Shown: in pieces, positions 28,257 to 39,151 of the stretch
Layout of the letters: every line of letters begins with the position of its first letter
Position numbering within the stretch: position 1 is the first letter of the stretch
Source: Thiothrix sp. UBA5583
Lineage (GTDB): Bacteria; Pseudomonadota; Gammaproteobacteria; Thiotrichales; Thiotrichaceae
Direction of reading: 5' to 3'
NCBI GenBank assembly: GCA_002425225.1
Contig: DILV01000026.1
Span: forward strand, 338,245-402,244
DNA: 64,000 nucleotides
Notes under the pieces: model-generated
What the model was told of the DNA's origin: nothing
Databases searched by the model: none
Seen by the model: the letters and a program-made list of their open reading frames with translations, nothing else
Made by a program: the position numbers and the translations under genes

Positions 28257-28726
28257 AAAAAATGCCACAGGTCTGGCTGGTGTTGGTGTTGTCACTGTCG
28301 GCTTGTGGTGAGAAAACGCCGGAGCAGCAGTCTTTGCCATTGCCGGAACGCCCGGTTGCGTCAAAGTACATTACCGATCAGGCAAGCGTTGCCGGAATTT
28401 CGCTGGTGTTGTGGGATGAACAAGGCGGGTGCAGGCTTCAGGTTGGCAAGGCTGCACCGGAAGCATGGCTCAAACCAACAGCACCTTGCCATTTCGTCAA
28501 AGCACCGGGTCGGCAGGATGTGCAGGTGTTTCAGCAAAGCAAGGCATCGCGGATTGTGGCGGTAGTTGGCACGCCCACCAGCAAGCCGCGTTGTGGTCAG
28601 GAAGTGCAGGGGCTGATTGTGGAAGGCAGCGCTGTCAGGCTTTCTACTTATATCATGCAGGGTAGCGTGTATTGTGCTGATCAGGGTTTGCAGAATTTTC
28701 AGTATGGCCTGTTCGACAAGCGCTGA
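28241..28726 (+). CDS. Putative lipoprotein, candidate immunity protein for the Tae4-like amidase
   Basis: 161 residues. The TTG at 28241 has GAGGAGG seven bases upstream. The N-terminus MAGSLKKMPQVWLVLVLSLSAC ends in a lipobox with Cys22. The mature part has four further Cys (GGCRL, APCHF, PRCGQ, VYCAD), fitting two disulfides in the periplasm. The start lies inside the amidase gene, so the two are coupled. No family recognised; the immunity role is inferred from order, overlap and location. Confidence 0.65.
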   Translation: MAGSLKKMPQVWLVLVLSLSACGEKTPEQQSLPLPERPVASKYITDQASVAGISLVLWDEQGGCRLQVGKAAPEAWLKPTAPCHFVKAPGRQDVQVFQQSKASRIVAVVGTPTSKPRCGQEVQGLIVEGSAVRLSTYIMQGSVYCADQGLQNFQYGLFDKR

Positions 28727-28728
28727 TG

Positions 28729-29280
28729 TCAGTCGCCATGCACAACGAAACTGTCGCCGAAATTGGTGGGAAAGCGCCTGCTGAGGCGGTCGCGCATGGC
28801 TTCAGCATCCATCCTGTCAGTGTATGCCCCCACCCGCAGCTTGAACATCATCCCACGTGAGGTGTTGAGACTGATCAGGTAGGCATCATATCCGGCGCGT
28901 GCCAAATCATCCCGCCACATGTACAACTGGCGGGAGTCATACCCGGCGGCAACCTGCACGGCATAACGCCCGCTTTCGGTGTACTGGTTGTCCTCATTAG
29001 GGCGTGTGACTGGCGCGTATTCTTCCTGACGGCTGACCTGTGTGTAATTGCCCCCTTTGCCTGCGGATGGCTGCACACCATTGCTGATCACTGTTCGCGC
29101 TTTTTGAACAAATTCAGACAGCTTGCCGGTCTTGTACAGTACGACCAGCATCACCACGCCTGCTACAATCAGCAGGGAATGGATAAGTTTGAACACGAAA
29201 CCACGTTGCCGACGCAAGGATGATGTTGCAGCTTGACCCGATCTGTTCACTCCAACCTCTTTGGTGTTTTGTTGTTCCAT
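28729..29280 (-). CDS. SPOR-domain membrane protein
   Basis: 183 residues. A short cytoplasmic basic segment is followed by one helix (FKLIHSLLIVAGVVMLVVLY), a polar linker and a C-terminal SPOR domain from about residue 105 (GRYAVQVAAGYDSRQLYMW, then FKLRVGAYTDRMDAEAMRDRL). SPOR domains bind denuded glycan strands at the septum, so it may act in division or wall remodelling. The ATG at 29280 is chosen; the frame runs to 29328. Confidence 0.85.
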   Translation of the reverse strand: MEQQNTKEVGVNRSGQAATSSLRRQRGFVFKLIHSLLIVAGVVMLVVLYKTGKLSEFVQKARTVISNGVQPSAGKGGNYTQVSRQEEYAPVTRPNEDNQYTESGRYAVQVAAGYDSRQLYMWRDDLARAGYDAYLISLNTSRGMMFKLRVGAYTDRMDAEAMRDRLSRRFPTNFGDSFVVHGD

Positions 29281-29288
29281 GACTATAG

Positions 29289-29345
29289 ACAAAAAGCCTG
29301 CTGGACGAAAACATGAATTTTTCAGCATGAAAGGCTTTTTTGCAC
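29289..29345. other. Imperfect inverted repeat between divergent SPOR and L,D-transpeptidase genes
   Basis: AAAAAGCCTGCTG (29289-29301) faces CAGCATGAAAGGCTTTTTT (29327-29345); the outer AAAAAGCC/GGCTTTTT and inner CTGCTG/CAGCAT parts pair. It could be an operator, or a hairpin in the divergent leaders. It is not followed by a gene end, so a terminator role is less likely. Confidence 0.35.
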
Positions 29346-29382
29346 TAAAGGTTAGTGAACCATAATAAACGGGAAAATTGCC

Positions 29383-30225
29383 ATGAAAAAACTGTTAATG
29401 ATTATCTGCTGGTTCTGCCTGTCCACAGCGGTCGTTTGGGCGAGCACGCCAGGAACTTACTGGGTGGATGTTGAGACCAGCCTGACGGTACGCAGTGCGC
29501 CAGCCGCTAATGGCGCTTCGCTGGGTAGCTTGGGGCGCAATGCAGAAGTGCAGGTAGCCCGATTCGTCGGTGCAGTGCAAACCATTGGTGGGCGTAGTGG
29601 GCAGTGGGCAGAAATCAGTTATGCAGGGGGGCGGGGTTATGTATTCGGTGGCTTCCTTAAATCCTCAGCGGGTTCAGCTAGTCATTTGCCTGACCATACA
29701 GCAGTACTGACAAATTTGCAGGTCAAATACCCTGCGTATTATGCCAACGGCGTTTTTCTGGTGGACGACAGCGAGCAGCGCATGTACTGGTACGACAGCG
29801 GGGAACTGGTGCGCAGCTATGTCATTTCTACCGCTGCCAAAGGGCTGGGGGCGCAGGCCGAAAGCGAAAAAACCCCGCCGGGGGCGCATCGTATCAGTAC
29901 CAAAATTGGCAAGAATGCCAAACGCGGTGCGATTTTCGAGAAATTGACTGATACCGGGCGGGTGGCAAAGATTTACACCCGACCGGAATACAGCGTCAAG
30001 GCACTGGTATTGTCACGCATCTTGCGGCTAGATGGGCTGGAACCGGGCAAAAACAAAGGCGGCAATGTGGATACCTTCAACCGCATGATTTACTTCCACG
30101 GAACTAACAAGGAAGGCAATCTGGGCAAGCGGGCGTCACACGGCTGTATTCGGATGGCGAATGACGAAATCATGGATCTGTTTGGGCGGGTGTCGGTGGA
30201 TACGTTGGTTTATATTCAGCCATAA
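29383..30225 (+). CDS. L,D-transpeptidase with N-terminal SH3-like domain
   Basis: 280 residues. Signal peptide MKKLLMIICWFCLSTAVVWA, a bacterial SH3-like domain near residues 25-95 (LTVRSAPAANGASLGSLG), then a YkuD catalytic domain. The catalytic motif is FHGTNKEGNLGKRASHGCIR, with the Cys of SHGC as nucleophile. Such enzymes form 3-3 crosslinks in peptidoglycan or attach proteins to it. It lies near a Tae4-like amidase and a SPOR protein, so wall chemistry is a local theme. Confidence 0.93.
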   Translation: MKKLLMIICWFCLSTAVVWASTPGTYWVDVETSLTVRSAPAANGASLGSLGRNAEVQVARFVGAVQTIGGRSGQWAEISYAGGRGYVFGGFLKSSAGSASHLPDHTAVLTNLQVKYPAYYANGVFLVDDSEQRMYWYDSGELVRSYVISTAAKGLGAQAESEKTPPGAHRISTKIGKNAKRGAIFEKLTDTGRVAKIYTRPEYSVKALVLSRILRLDGLEPGKNKGGNVDTFNRMIYFHGTNKEGNLGKRASHGCIRMANDEIMDLFGRVSVDTLVYIQP

Positions 30226-30234
30226 TCCAGATAC

Positions 30235-31659
30235 CTAGCCTTCATCCAGCCCATATTTCTGAATCCGGTAACGCAATTGGCGGAAGGTCATGCCCAGCAC
30301 TTCTGCCGCTTTGGTGCGGTTCCAACGGGTCTGGTCAAGCGCACGCAGGATCAGGTCGCGTTCGGCGTCTTCATCCACCGGGTTCCATGCAGGTAGTTTT
30401 TCCGGCTCAGGTACGTGGGCGACAGGTGAAGTTACGGCCTGAATGACAGGCGCAGGTTTCACCAACAATTCAGGAGCTGATTCGCCGCTCATGCCCGGCA
30501 ACTGCAAGTCATCCGGCTGGATGGTGTTGTTATCGCACAGGGTGCTGGCGCGTTCCAGGATATTTTCCAGTTCACGCACATTGCCAGGAAAAGCGTAAGC
30601 TGCCAGTTCTGCCCGTGCTACCGGAGAAAGGCGGATGGGGGGCATTTGCCAGCGTTCAGCAATCTTGTGCAGAAAGAAATCAGCCAGCAACAGGATGTCG
30701 TCTTGCCGTTCACGCAACGGCGGCACTTTCAGCTTGATCACATTCAGGCGGTAATACAAATCCTGGCGGAAGCGCCCAGCCGCTACCTCGTGCTCCAGGC
30801 TTTTGTGGGTGGCGCTGAGGATACGCACATCCACCGGAATTTCTTCCAGCCCACCCACGGGTTTGATTGCACCTTCCTGAATGGCTCGCAGTAGTTTGAC
30901 TTGCATGGTCAGTGGCAGGTCAGCCACTTCGTCCAGAAACAGGGTTCCCCGGTGAGCTGCCTGAAACAAGCCCTGCTTGTCAGCGACAGCACCGGTAAAG
31001 CTGCCTTTCTTGTGCCCAAAAAATTCGCTTTCCATCAGGTTTTCAGGAATGGCGCCACAGTTGACTGGCACGAATGGCGCTTTGAGGCGGGAGCCTTGCA
31101 GATGGATCTGGTGGGCGACCAATTCCTTGCCGCTGCCGGATTCTCCGTGGATATACACAGGAGCCTGGCTGCGGGCGAGTTTGTTAATGGTAGACTTGAG
31201 CTGCTGCATGGCTGGGGAATGACCAAGAATGCCGCTACTGTGATCAGGTTCAGCCTCATCCGCGTGGTCATTGGTTTGGCGGCCTTTGCCTGCTGACAGT
31301 TTCAGCGCAGTCTGGATCAGTTCACGCAGTTTGGGCAGGTCGACAGGTTTGGAGACGAAATCGTAAGCTCCCGCCTTGAGGGCTGCCACAGCGGTATCCA
31401 TGCTGCCAAACGCAGTGATGACGGCAACTGGAATGTGCGGGTAGTTCTTTTGCAGGTAACGCACAATGTCAATGCCATTGCCATCCGGCAGTTTCATGTC
31501 GGTCAGGCACAGGTTGGGCTGGTATTTTTCGATTTTTTCCAGAGCGCCTTGCACATCACCTGCCGTGACGGTATCCAGCCCCATGCGCAACAGGGTGATT
31601 TCCAGTAATTCGCGGATGTCAGGTTCGTCGTCGATGATGAGTACAGTTTGTTCGGTCAT
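30235..31659 (-). CDS. pilR: Sigma-54-dependent response regulator PilR
   Basis: 474 residues. Receiver domain at 1-120 with Asp54 as phosphate acceptor; AAA+ domain with HGESGSGKELVA (Walker A), GHKKGSFTGAVADKQGLFQAA (sigma-54 contact loop) and FLDEVADLP; C-terminal Fis-type helix-turn-helix (NRTKAAEVLGMTFRQLRYRI). The GSFTGA loop and the neighbouring PilS match PilR, activator of pilA type IV pilin transcription. The pilS stop lies 21 nt before its start. Confidence 0.93.
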   Translation of the reverse strand: MTEQTVLIIDDEPDIRELLEITLLRMGLDTVTAGDVQGALEKIEKYQPNLCLTDMKLPDGNGIDIVRYLQKNYPHIPVAVITAFGSMDTAVAALKAGAYDFVSKPVDLPKLRELIQTALKLSAGKGRQTNDHADEAEPDHSSGILGHSPAMQQLKSTINKLARSQAPVYIHGESGSGKELVAHQIHLQGSRLKAPFVPVNCGAIPENLMESEFFGHKKGSFTGAVADKQGLFQAAHRGTLFLDEVADLPLTMQVKLLRAIQEGAIKPVGGLEEIPVDVRILSATHKSLEHEVAAGRFRQDLYYRLNVIKLKVPPLRERQDDILLLADFFLHKIAERWQMPPIRLSPVARAELAAYAFPGNVRELENILERASTLCDNNTIQPDDLQLPGMSGESAPELLVKPAPVIQAVTSPVAHVPEPEKLPAWNPVDEDAERDLILRALDQTRWNRTKAAEVLGMTFRQLRYRIQKYGLDEG

Positions 31660-31680
31660 GATATTGGTTGTTCTTGTTCT

Positions 31681-33309
31681 TTATTGATGATGGGCAAACA
31701 CGATACGAAAGCAGCTACCGCCAGTCGGTAATGCCAGATATTCCAGACTGGCTCCGTTGGTTAGGCAGAGTTCACGCGACATGAACAGACCCAGCCCGGT
31801 TCCTTGGGTGCTGGTAGTGAAAAATGGTTCAAACAGGCGCTGGCGCTGTTCTTCGCTCATGCCTCGCCCGTTATCAATAATGTTGAGCATGATGTCGCGG
31901 GTATGGGTCGGGTTGCCGCCCTGAATATCCAGTTGCAATCTGGTAGGGTCTTCGTGGGCGTATTTGAGGGCATTGCGGCACAGGTTCCAGATGACCTGAT
32001 GCAAATGCGCTGGGTCGAATTCGATCACGGTATCCGCCGGTTCGATGAACAGTGATACCTGATCTTCGCGTAACTTGTTTTGCAGGAGGAAATCCTTGCG
32101 GAATTCATGCAGCCACAGTTTCAGTGCCAGCCGTTCACGGTTGGGGTTTTTCTTGCGCGACAGATTGAGGACGCTTTCAATAGTCAGGTTCATGCGCCGC
32201 GCATTGGATTGGATGATCTGGAGCAGGCGCAAATCGGCTTTGTCCAGATTGGGGGATTCACCTAGCAATTGCGCAGCATGACTGATTGCCCCCAGCGGGT
32301 TACGGATTTCATGGGCAATGCTGGCAGTCAGTTGCCCGAGGGAAGCCAGTTTGGCGCTTTGCAACTTGGTGCGCTGTTCCGAAGTATCTTCCAGATTGAT
32401 CATGGTGGCACGGCGCGACTGGGTTCCCAGTTGCGAGAACCGTGCCCGCAATTCGGTGGTGTTCTGGTGGCGGATGTCGAAACTGCCAATGCGCGGGCTG
32501 AGTTTATGCAGCCAGTGTTGCAGGTGATGGTCGAGTTCTGGGGCGAACTGTTCCAGTGGTTTGCTGCGCCAGTTGCCTGGTTGCCCCAGCATGTCCCATG
32601 CGGTCTGGTTCATGTGGCGGATGGAGCCGGAACCTTCCACCACCAGAATGCCTGCTTCCAGTTTATCGAGAATCGACTGGTTAAGCTGTGATAGGTTGGC
32701 AAGGTCTACCCCCCGGCGTTTGGCCAGAGAAGCCATCGCGCTGGCTTTGCGTATCCAGCGGTTGCTGGCCCAACCGATCAACATGATGAACAGGGCTATC
32801 AGGCCACTGTGCATGACGCCGCTTTGCCCGGAGATGCCTTTGGATTGCAGCCATACCTGCATGGCGATGGTGGCAAGCCCGGTCATGGCAGCCAGCATTA
32901 ACGACACATGCCCCGGATGCCCTAGATGGGGAATCAGCACCGGAATCAGCAACAACACGCCGAACCCGGCCTCAATACCGCCGCTGGCATAGATCAGCCC
33001 CAGTAGCAGGGCGATGTCTAGCAAGACGAAGAATAGGGTTTGTACCGGCAAATCCGGCCACTGAAAGTAGGATGCCAGATTGCTGAGGACTGCCATGATC
33101 AGGTAAGTGCCGGTCAACCAGGTAAACAGGGCATGATCGTATTGCCCAAGCCGGACATTGCCATATTCCAGTACTAATGCCACCAACAGTGCTCCTGCCA
33201 ATGTCAGGCGGTACACGTGGTACAGGCGCAGTAGGTTCCACGGGTCTTCGTGCAGGAAGACTGGGACTAATTTTTCGTCAAATGAAGTTTCGCGTGCTCC
33301 AGACTGCAA
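31681..33309 (-). CDS. pilS: Sensor histidine kinase PilS
   Basis: 542 residues. About six membrane helices in residues 28-185, a PAS-like region around 215-310, the dimerisation box ASIAHEIRNPLGAISHAAQ and an ATPase domain with N box (NLCRNALKYA) and G boxes (DNGRGMSEEQ, GTGLGLFMS). It reads the pilin pool in the membrane in Pseudomonas and controls PilR. The start is TTG at 33309 with a G-rich ribosome site upstream; no ATG is available near it. It overlaps the preceding small gene by 43 nt. Confidence 0.92.
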   Translation of the reverse strand: MQSGARETSFDEKLVPVFLHEDPWNLLRLYHVYRLTLAGALLVALVLEYGNVRLGQYDHALFTWLTGTYLIMAVLSNLASYFQWPDLPVQTLFFVLLDIALLLGLIYASGGIEAGFGVLLLIPVLIPHLGHPGHVSLMLAAMTGLATIAMQVWLQSKGISGQSGVMHSGLIALFIMLIGWASNRWIRKASAMASLAKRRGVDLANLSQLNQSILDKLEAGILVVEGSGSIRHMNQTAWDMLGQPGNWRSKPLEQFAPELDHHLQHWLHKLSPRIGSFDIRHQNTTELRARFSQLGTQSRRATMINLEDTSEQRTKLQSAKLASLGQLTASIAHEIRNPLGAISHAAQLLGESPNLDKADLRLLQIIQSNARRMNLTIESVLNLSRKKNPNRERLALKLWLHEFRKDFLLQNKLREDQVSLFIEPADTVIEFDPAHLHQVIWNLCRNALKYAHEDPTRLQLDIQGGNPTHTRDIMLNIIDNGRGMSEEQRQRLFEPFFTTSTQGTGLGLFMSRELCLTNGASLEYLALPTGGSCFRIVFAHHQ

Positions 33310-33509
33310 AAGTGTTTCCCCCCCTGAGAAACGGCTTCAACTTCCGGGACATGCAGGTCGCAGTACAGGCAGCGAACCATGCGGGTATTTTTTTCGATTT
33401 GCCCGGACGATTGTTTATGTTGTTTTGACAGATTTTGCCTGCGTTGCCAAGATTTTAACAGTAGAAACCCGACTACCAGCAAAACGAAGATAAAAAGAAT
33501 ACGGGACAT
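33267..33509 (-). CDS. PP0621-family small membrane zinc-ribbon protein
   Basis: 80 residues: an N-terminal helix (MSRILFIFVLLVVGFLLL) then a polar linker and a cysteine module CLYCDLHVPEVEA, GGKHFCSLEH. The layout fits the PP0621 family, which is often next to pilS in gammaproteobacteria. Its 3' end overlaps the pilS start by 43 nt in another frame, so translation is probably coupled. Function unknown. Confidence 0.8.
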   Translation of the reverse strand: MSRILFIFVLLVVGFLLLKSWQRRQNLSKQHKQSSGQIEKNTRMVRCLYCDLHVPEVEAVSQGGKHFCSLEHAKLHLTKN

Positions 33510-33570
33510 GATGCACGCCACCCTTTTCAGGTATAGTCTTTGACTGGTAACAATACAGTTTTATGACACC

Positions 33571-35647
<2,077 letters not shown>

Positions 35648-35650
35648 GTT

Positions 35651-37231
35651 TTGAACCCCTTGCCACGCAGGCTGGAACTGGTGTGCGGGGCGCAAGGCGA
35701 ATGCCTGCAACGGTCTGCCGCGTTGTTGCCTGCTGATGTTCCGGCTGTCTGGATCACAACGGCTCCCGGTATCGCGGGGGCGTTGCCTGCCAACAAAGCC
35801 CATACCCTACTGGGGCAGGAAACGGGCGCACTGGTGTTTGATGCCCACAGCGGCTTTGATGTGAATGCCTTTGCGGCGGTCAGCGGAACCTTGCGGGGTG
35901 GTGGAACGCTGTATTTGCTGACTCCACCGCTGGACGCATGGGCACAGTATCCAGACCCGGATTACCGACGGTTTTTGCCATACCCGTATCAGGCGGGAGA
36001 TGTGGAAGGGCTGTTTTTGCAGAGGTTGGTGGGGATGCTGGAAGAGAAATCCCCCCTAGCCCCCCTTTTGCAAAGGGGGGGATTTCTCCAGCAAGACGCC
36101 GTTATTACCATCATCCAATCCGAAGTGCCGGTTGTGCTAACGGCTGACCGGGGACGTGGCAAATCGGCGGCGCTGGGTATGGCTGCCAGTCAGTTGATTG
36201 GGCAAGGCAAACGGGTGATGCTGACCGCACCTTCTCGCGCCACGGTTGAGTCCGTGTTCAAACACGCGGCAAACCCACCCGCATTTTTCGCCCCCGATGA
36301 TTTACTGCAAACCTTGCCCAAAGCAGACGTGCTGATGGTCGATGAGGCGGCTGCCATCCCGGTTCCCTTGCTGCTGCAAATGCTGCAACACTATCCCCGC
36401 TGCGTGTTTTCCACGACTTTACATGGCTACGAAGGCAGCGGACGCGGCTTCGTCCTGCGCTTCCAGAAACAACTCGACACGCTGGCTCCCGGCTGGCAAT
36501 CCATCCGCCTGCACCAGCCCATCCGCTGGCCTGAAAACGATCCTCTCGAACACTTCATCAACCAAGCACTGCTGCTGGATGTCGATCTTGCCCCCTGCCC
36601 CCCTTGCGGGGGAAGGGCTGGGGATGGGGGGGAGCGTGCGGAGTACCGCCAGTTAAACCGTGACAACCTCGCCCAAAACGAACCCCTACTGCGCCAACTG
36701 TTCGGCCTGCTCGTCACTGCCCACTACCAGACCCGCCCATCTGACTTGCGGCAGATGCTGGATGCCCCCAACATTTCCATCCATATCCTCGAACAGCAAG
36801 GCATCATCGTGGCGGTTGCCCTGCTGTCCCGCGAAGGCGGCATTGATGCCGACCTGACCGCTGCCATCCATGCTGGAACACGCCGCCCCCACGGACATCC
36901 CATTCCGCAAACACTGACGTTCCATGCCAAAATTCCGCAGGCAGCACAACTGGTGTGCGAAAGGGTGATGCGCATTGCCGTGCATCCCGACCGGCAAAAC
37001 CACGGATTAGGTGCGCAATTATTGAAACATCTGTTAGGATTTGCCACCCAAGGTGGGGCTGATTACATGGGTGTCAGTTATGCCATGACCCCGGAACTGG
37101 TGCGTTTCTGGGAACGTGCCGGTTTTGTAGTCGCCCGGGTCGGGCATCGCAAGGATACCGCCAGTGGTAGCCGTTCCGTGGTACAGATCAAAGCGCTAAC
37201 TGCCAGGGCAACAGCATTATTCAACAGGTGA
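35651..37231 (+). CDS. tmcA: tRNA(Met) cytidine acetyltransferase TmcA, C-terminally short
   Basis: 526 residues (E. coli about 671). Helicase-like domain with VLTADRGRGKSAALGMAASQ and LMVDEAAAIPVPLL, then a GNAT domain with MRIAVHPDRQNHGLGAQLL and VSYAMTPELVRFWERAGF. TmcA makes N4-acetylcytidine at position 34 of elongator tRNA-Met. The last ~140 residues of the E. coli protein are absent. Two palindromic repeats are read in frame. The TTG at 35651 is 3 nt after glnB; no ATG lies near it. Confidence 0.93.
   Translation: MNPLPRRLELVCGAQGECLQRSAALLPADVPAVWITTAPGIAGALPANKAHTLLGQETGALVFDAHSGFDVNAFAAVSGTLRGGGTLYLLTPPLDAWAQYPDPDYRRFLPYPYQAGDVEGLFLQRLVGMLEEKSPLAPLLQRGGFLQQDAVITIIQSEVPVVLTADRGRGKSAALGMAASQLIGQGKRVMLTAPSRATVESVFKHAANPPAFFAPDDLLQTLPKADVLMVDEAAAIPVPLLLQMLQHYPRCVFSTTLHGYEGSGRGFVLRFQKQLDTLAPGWQSIRLHQPIRWPENDPLEHFINQALLLDVDLAPCPPCGGRAGDGGERAEYRQLNRDNLAQNEPLLRQLFGLLVTAHYQTRPSDLRQMLDAPNISIHILEQQGIIVAVALLSREGGIDADLTAAIHAGTRRPHGHPIPQTLTFHAKIPQAAQLVCERVMRIAVHPDRQNHGLGAQLLKHLLGFATQGGADYMGVSYAMTPELVRFWERAGFVVARVGHRKDTASGSRSVVQIKALTARATALFNR
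36044..36088. repeat. Palindromic repeat inserted in frame in tmcA (first)
   Basis: GAGAAATCCCCCC and GGGGGGGATTTCTC form a near-perfect palindrome around TAGCCCCCCTTTTGCAAA. It is translated as EKSPLAPLLQRGGFL within a variable linker before the helicase domain. This palindrome type occurs widely dispersed in several bacterial genomes. Confidence 0.85.
36590..36634. repeat. GC-rich palindromic repeat inserted in frame in tmcA (second)
   Basis: A C-run/G-run palindrome (GCCCCCTGCCCCCCTTGCGG into GAAGGGCTGGGGATGGGGGG) is read as PCPPCGGRAGDGG. It lies between the ALLLD strand and the QLFGLLVTAHYQT segment, where E. coli TmcA has a variable loop. Confidence 0.75.
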
Positions 37232-38310
37232 TGAGTTTGGAACAGGTTTCAGCGGGCAGCCAGCGGTTTCTGGCACTGGATGCCTTGCGCGGTTTGGCCG
37301 CGTTATGGGTGTTGTATTTCCATGTTTACGGTGGCATGGCTTATCTGGCAGTGGATTTTTTTCTCGTCCTCAGTGGTTTCATCCTTTCGCACCGCTATTT
37401 GTACAGCGACAAACCTTCTACTCCGCTGGCATTCATCAACCACCGTATTGCGCGGCTGTATCCGTTGCATTTGTACACCTTGCTGATGTTTACGATGGTA
37501 CATTGGCTGATGTACTGGACAATGCCGGATTTTCCCGATGGAACCCTGTTTACCTTCATCCAGAACCTGACGATGACCCACAATATCGGCCTTAACCCGC
37601 ACGGGCTGACCTGGAATTACCCCAGTTGGTCGGTATCGGTGGAATTCTGGGTCAATATCGCCTTCATTTTCCTGATTACCCGCCAGACCCGCAGCGGCAT
37701 CCTGTTTTTGCTGGGGACGCTGGGCATACTGGTGTTGTTCATCCAGCACGGGCATCTGAATACCCAGGCGGACAATTATTTCGGTTTCCTCAATTCCGGG
37801 TTGCTGCGCGGGATGGCTTCGTTCCTGCTGGGAATTTTGTCCTATCGGGTATACCTGTTTTACCGGGATGACTGGCGGGTGGAGCGTTATGCCGGTTGGC
37901 TGGAAACGCTGTGTGTACTGGTATTGGCAGGCATCCTGTCGAGTAGAACGGGTGCGTCTATGGGCATGGATGTGTTCGTGCCGTATTTCGCCTTGTTGAT
38001 GGTGGCACTGTTTGCGTTTGAACAAGGTTGGTTGTCACGCGCTCTGCGCAAATTGTCCTGGCTGGGGGAAATTTCCTACTCGGTTTATCTGAATCATTTG
38101 CTGGTACTGATGCTGGTGCGCCATTTTTCTCTGACCTACCACTGGAACTGGGAAAAGCCGCTCATTTTGGGCATGACCCTAGCTGTCACGGTGGTGTATT
38201 CGCACTTTACCTACCGTTATCTGGAAATTCCGCTGGGCAAGGTAATGCGGCGGGGGCTGGAATGGCTGACTTCCAAGCCCCCGCAGCCGCTCAATGCACC
38301 GTCCAGTTGA
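37231..38310 (+). CDS. Acyltransferase 3 family membrane protein (OafA/YrhL type)
   Basis: 359 residues with about ten membrane helices. The N-terminal motif [21 protein letters not shown] carries the catalytic-type RG and His, and [18 protein letters not shown] carries the R-x-x-RlxP motif. Such proteins O-acylate surface glycans or lipids. The ATG shares one base with the tmcA stop (TGATG). Its last 20 nt overlap the 3' end of uppP on the other strand. The substrate cannot be read from sequence. Confidence 0.9.
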   Translation: MSLEQVSAGSQRFLALDALRGLAALWVLYFHVYGGMAYLAVDFFLVLSGFILSHRYLYSDKPSTPLAFINHRIARLYPLHLYTLLMFTMVHWLMYWTMPDFPDGTLFTFIQNLTMTHNIGLNPHGLTWNYPSWSVSVEFWVNIAFIFLITRQTRSGILFLLGTLGILVLFIQHGHLNTQADNYFGFLNSGLLRGMASFLLGILSYRVYLFYRDDWRVERYAGWLETLCVLVLAGILSSRTGASMGMDVFVPYFALLMVALFAFEQGWLSRALRKLSWLGEISYSVYLNHLLVLMLVRHFSLTYHWNWEKPLILGMTLAVTVVYSHFTYRYLEIPLGKVMRRGLEWLTSKPPQPLNAPSS

Positions 38311-39118
38311 CCAGCCCGGTGTAGGCCGTAATCAGCACAATGACACCAAACGCAATCCGGTACCAGGCGAAAATGGTGAAGTCGTGATTGCTCACGTAGC
38401 GGATCAAGGCTCGTACCGCCACCATCGCGCTGATGAAGGAAAAGATGAAACCGACAATCCATGCTCCCAGATCGTCCATGCTCAGCAGGTCACGCGCCTT
38501 GTACATCGAGTAGACGGAAGCAATCCCCAGCGTCGGTACGGCAAGGAAAAACGAAAATTCCGCCGCCGCCTTGCGTGATAGGCCAAAGAACAGCCCGCCG
38601 ATAATGGTTGCCCCGGAACGCGAAGTGCCCGGAATCAGTGCTACCGCTTGCGCCAGCCCCAGTTTCAGCGCATCCAGCGGCTTGATGTCGTCCACCGTTG
38701 CGATGGTCACGGTATGCTGGCGGCGTTCTGCCCACAGGATGATGAATCCACCAACGATAAAGGCAATCGCTACCGGCACAGGCTTGAATAGGTATTCCTT
38801 GATCACATCGCCGAAAATCAGCCCCAGAATCGCCAGCGGCAGGAACGCAATCGCCAGATTGATGATCAGGCGGTTGGCTATCGGGTCACGCCCGATGCCA
38901 GTAAAGGTGCTGACGAAACGGGTACGGTATTCCCATACCACAGCAAGAATCGCACCTAACTGGATGGCAACTTCAAATACACCACGTTTGTCGTGATCCA
39001 TGAAATTCATCAGGTCGCCAGCCAGAATCAGGTGTCCGGTACTGGAAACAGGCAAAAACTCGGTTGCGCCCTCGACGAGACCCATGACGGCGGCTTTGAG
39101 AAGCAAAAGAAAATCCAT
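38291..39118 (-). CDS. uppP: Undecaprenyl-diphosphatase
   Basis: 275 residues, multi-spanning. Both active-site motifs are present: [20 protein letters not shown] near the N-terminus and [18 protein letters not shown] mid-protein. It dephosphorylates undecaprenyl diphosphate to recycle the wall lipid carrier and gives bacitracin tolerance. It is a single gene in convergent orientation to the acyltransferase gene. Confidence 0.96.
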   Translation of the reverse strand: MDFLLLLKAAVMGLVEGATEFLPVSSTGHLILAGDLMNFMDHDKRGVFEVAIQLGAILAVVWEYRTRFVSTFTGIGRDPIANRLIINLAIAFLPLAILGLIFGDVIKEYLFKPVPVAIAFIVGGFIILWAERRQHTVTIATVDDIKPLDALKLGLAQAVALIPGTSRSGATIIGGLFFGLSRKAAAEFSFFLAVPTLGIASVYSMYKARDLLSMDDLGAWIVGFIFSFISAMVAVRALIRYVSNHDFTIFAWYRIAFGVIVLITAYTGLVNWTVH

Positions 39119-39151
39119 AGCAGTCCTTTGATGTGTATTTTGGTGGATGGA

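Noticed and set aside
36686..37047. Minus-strand open frames opposite tmcA
   Set aside because: They overlap the conserved GNAT domain of TmcA and show no start signal; shadows of the true frame.
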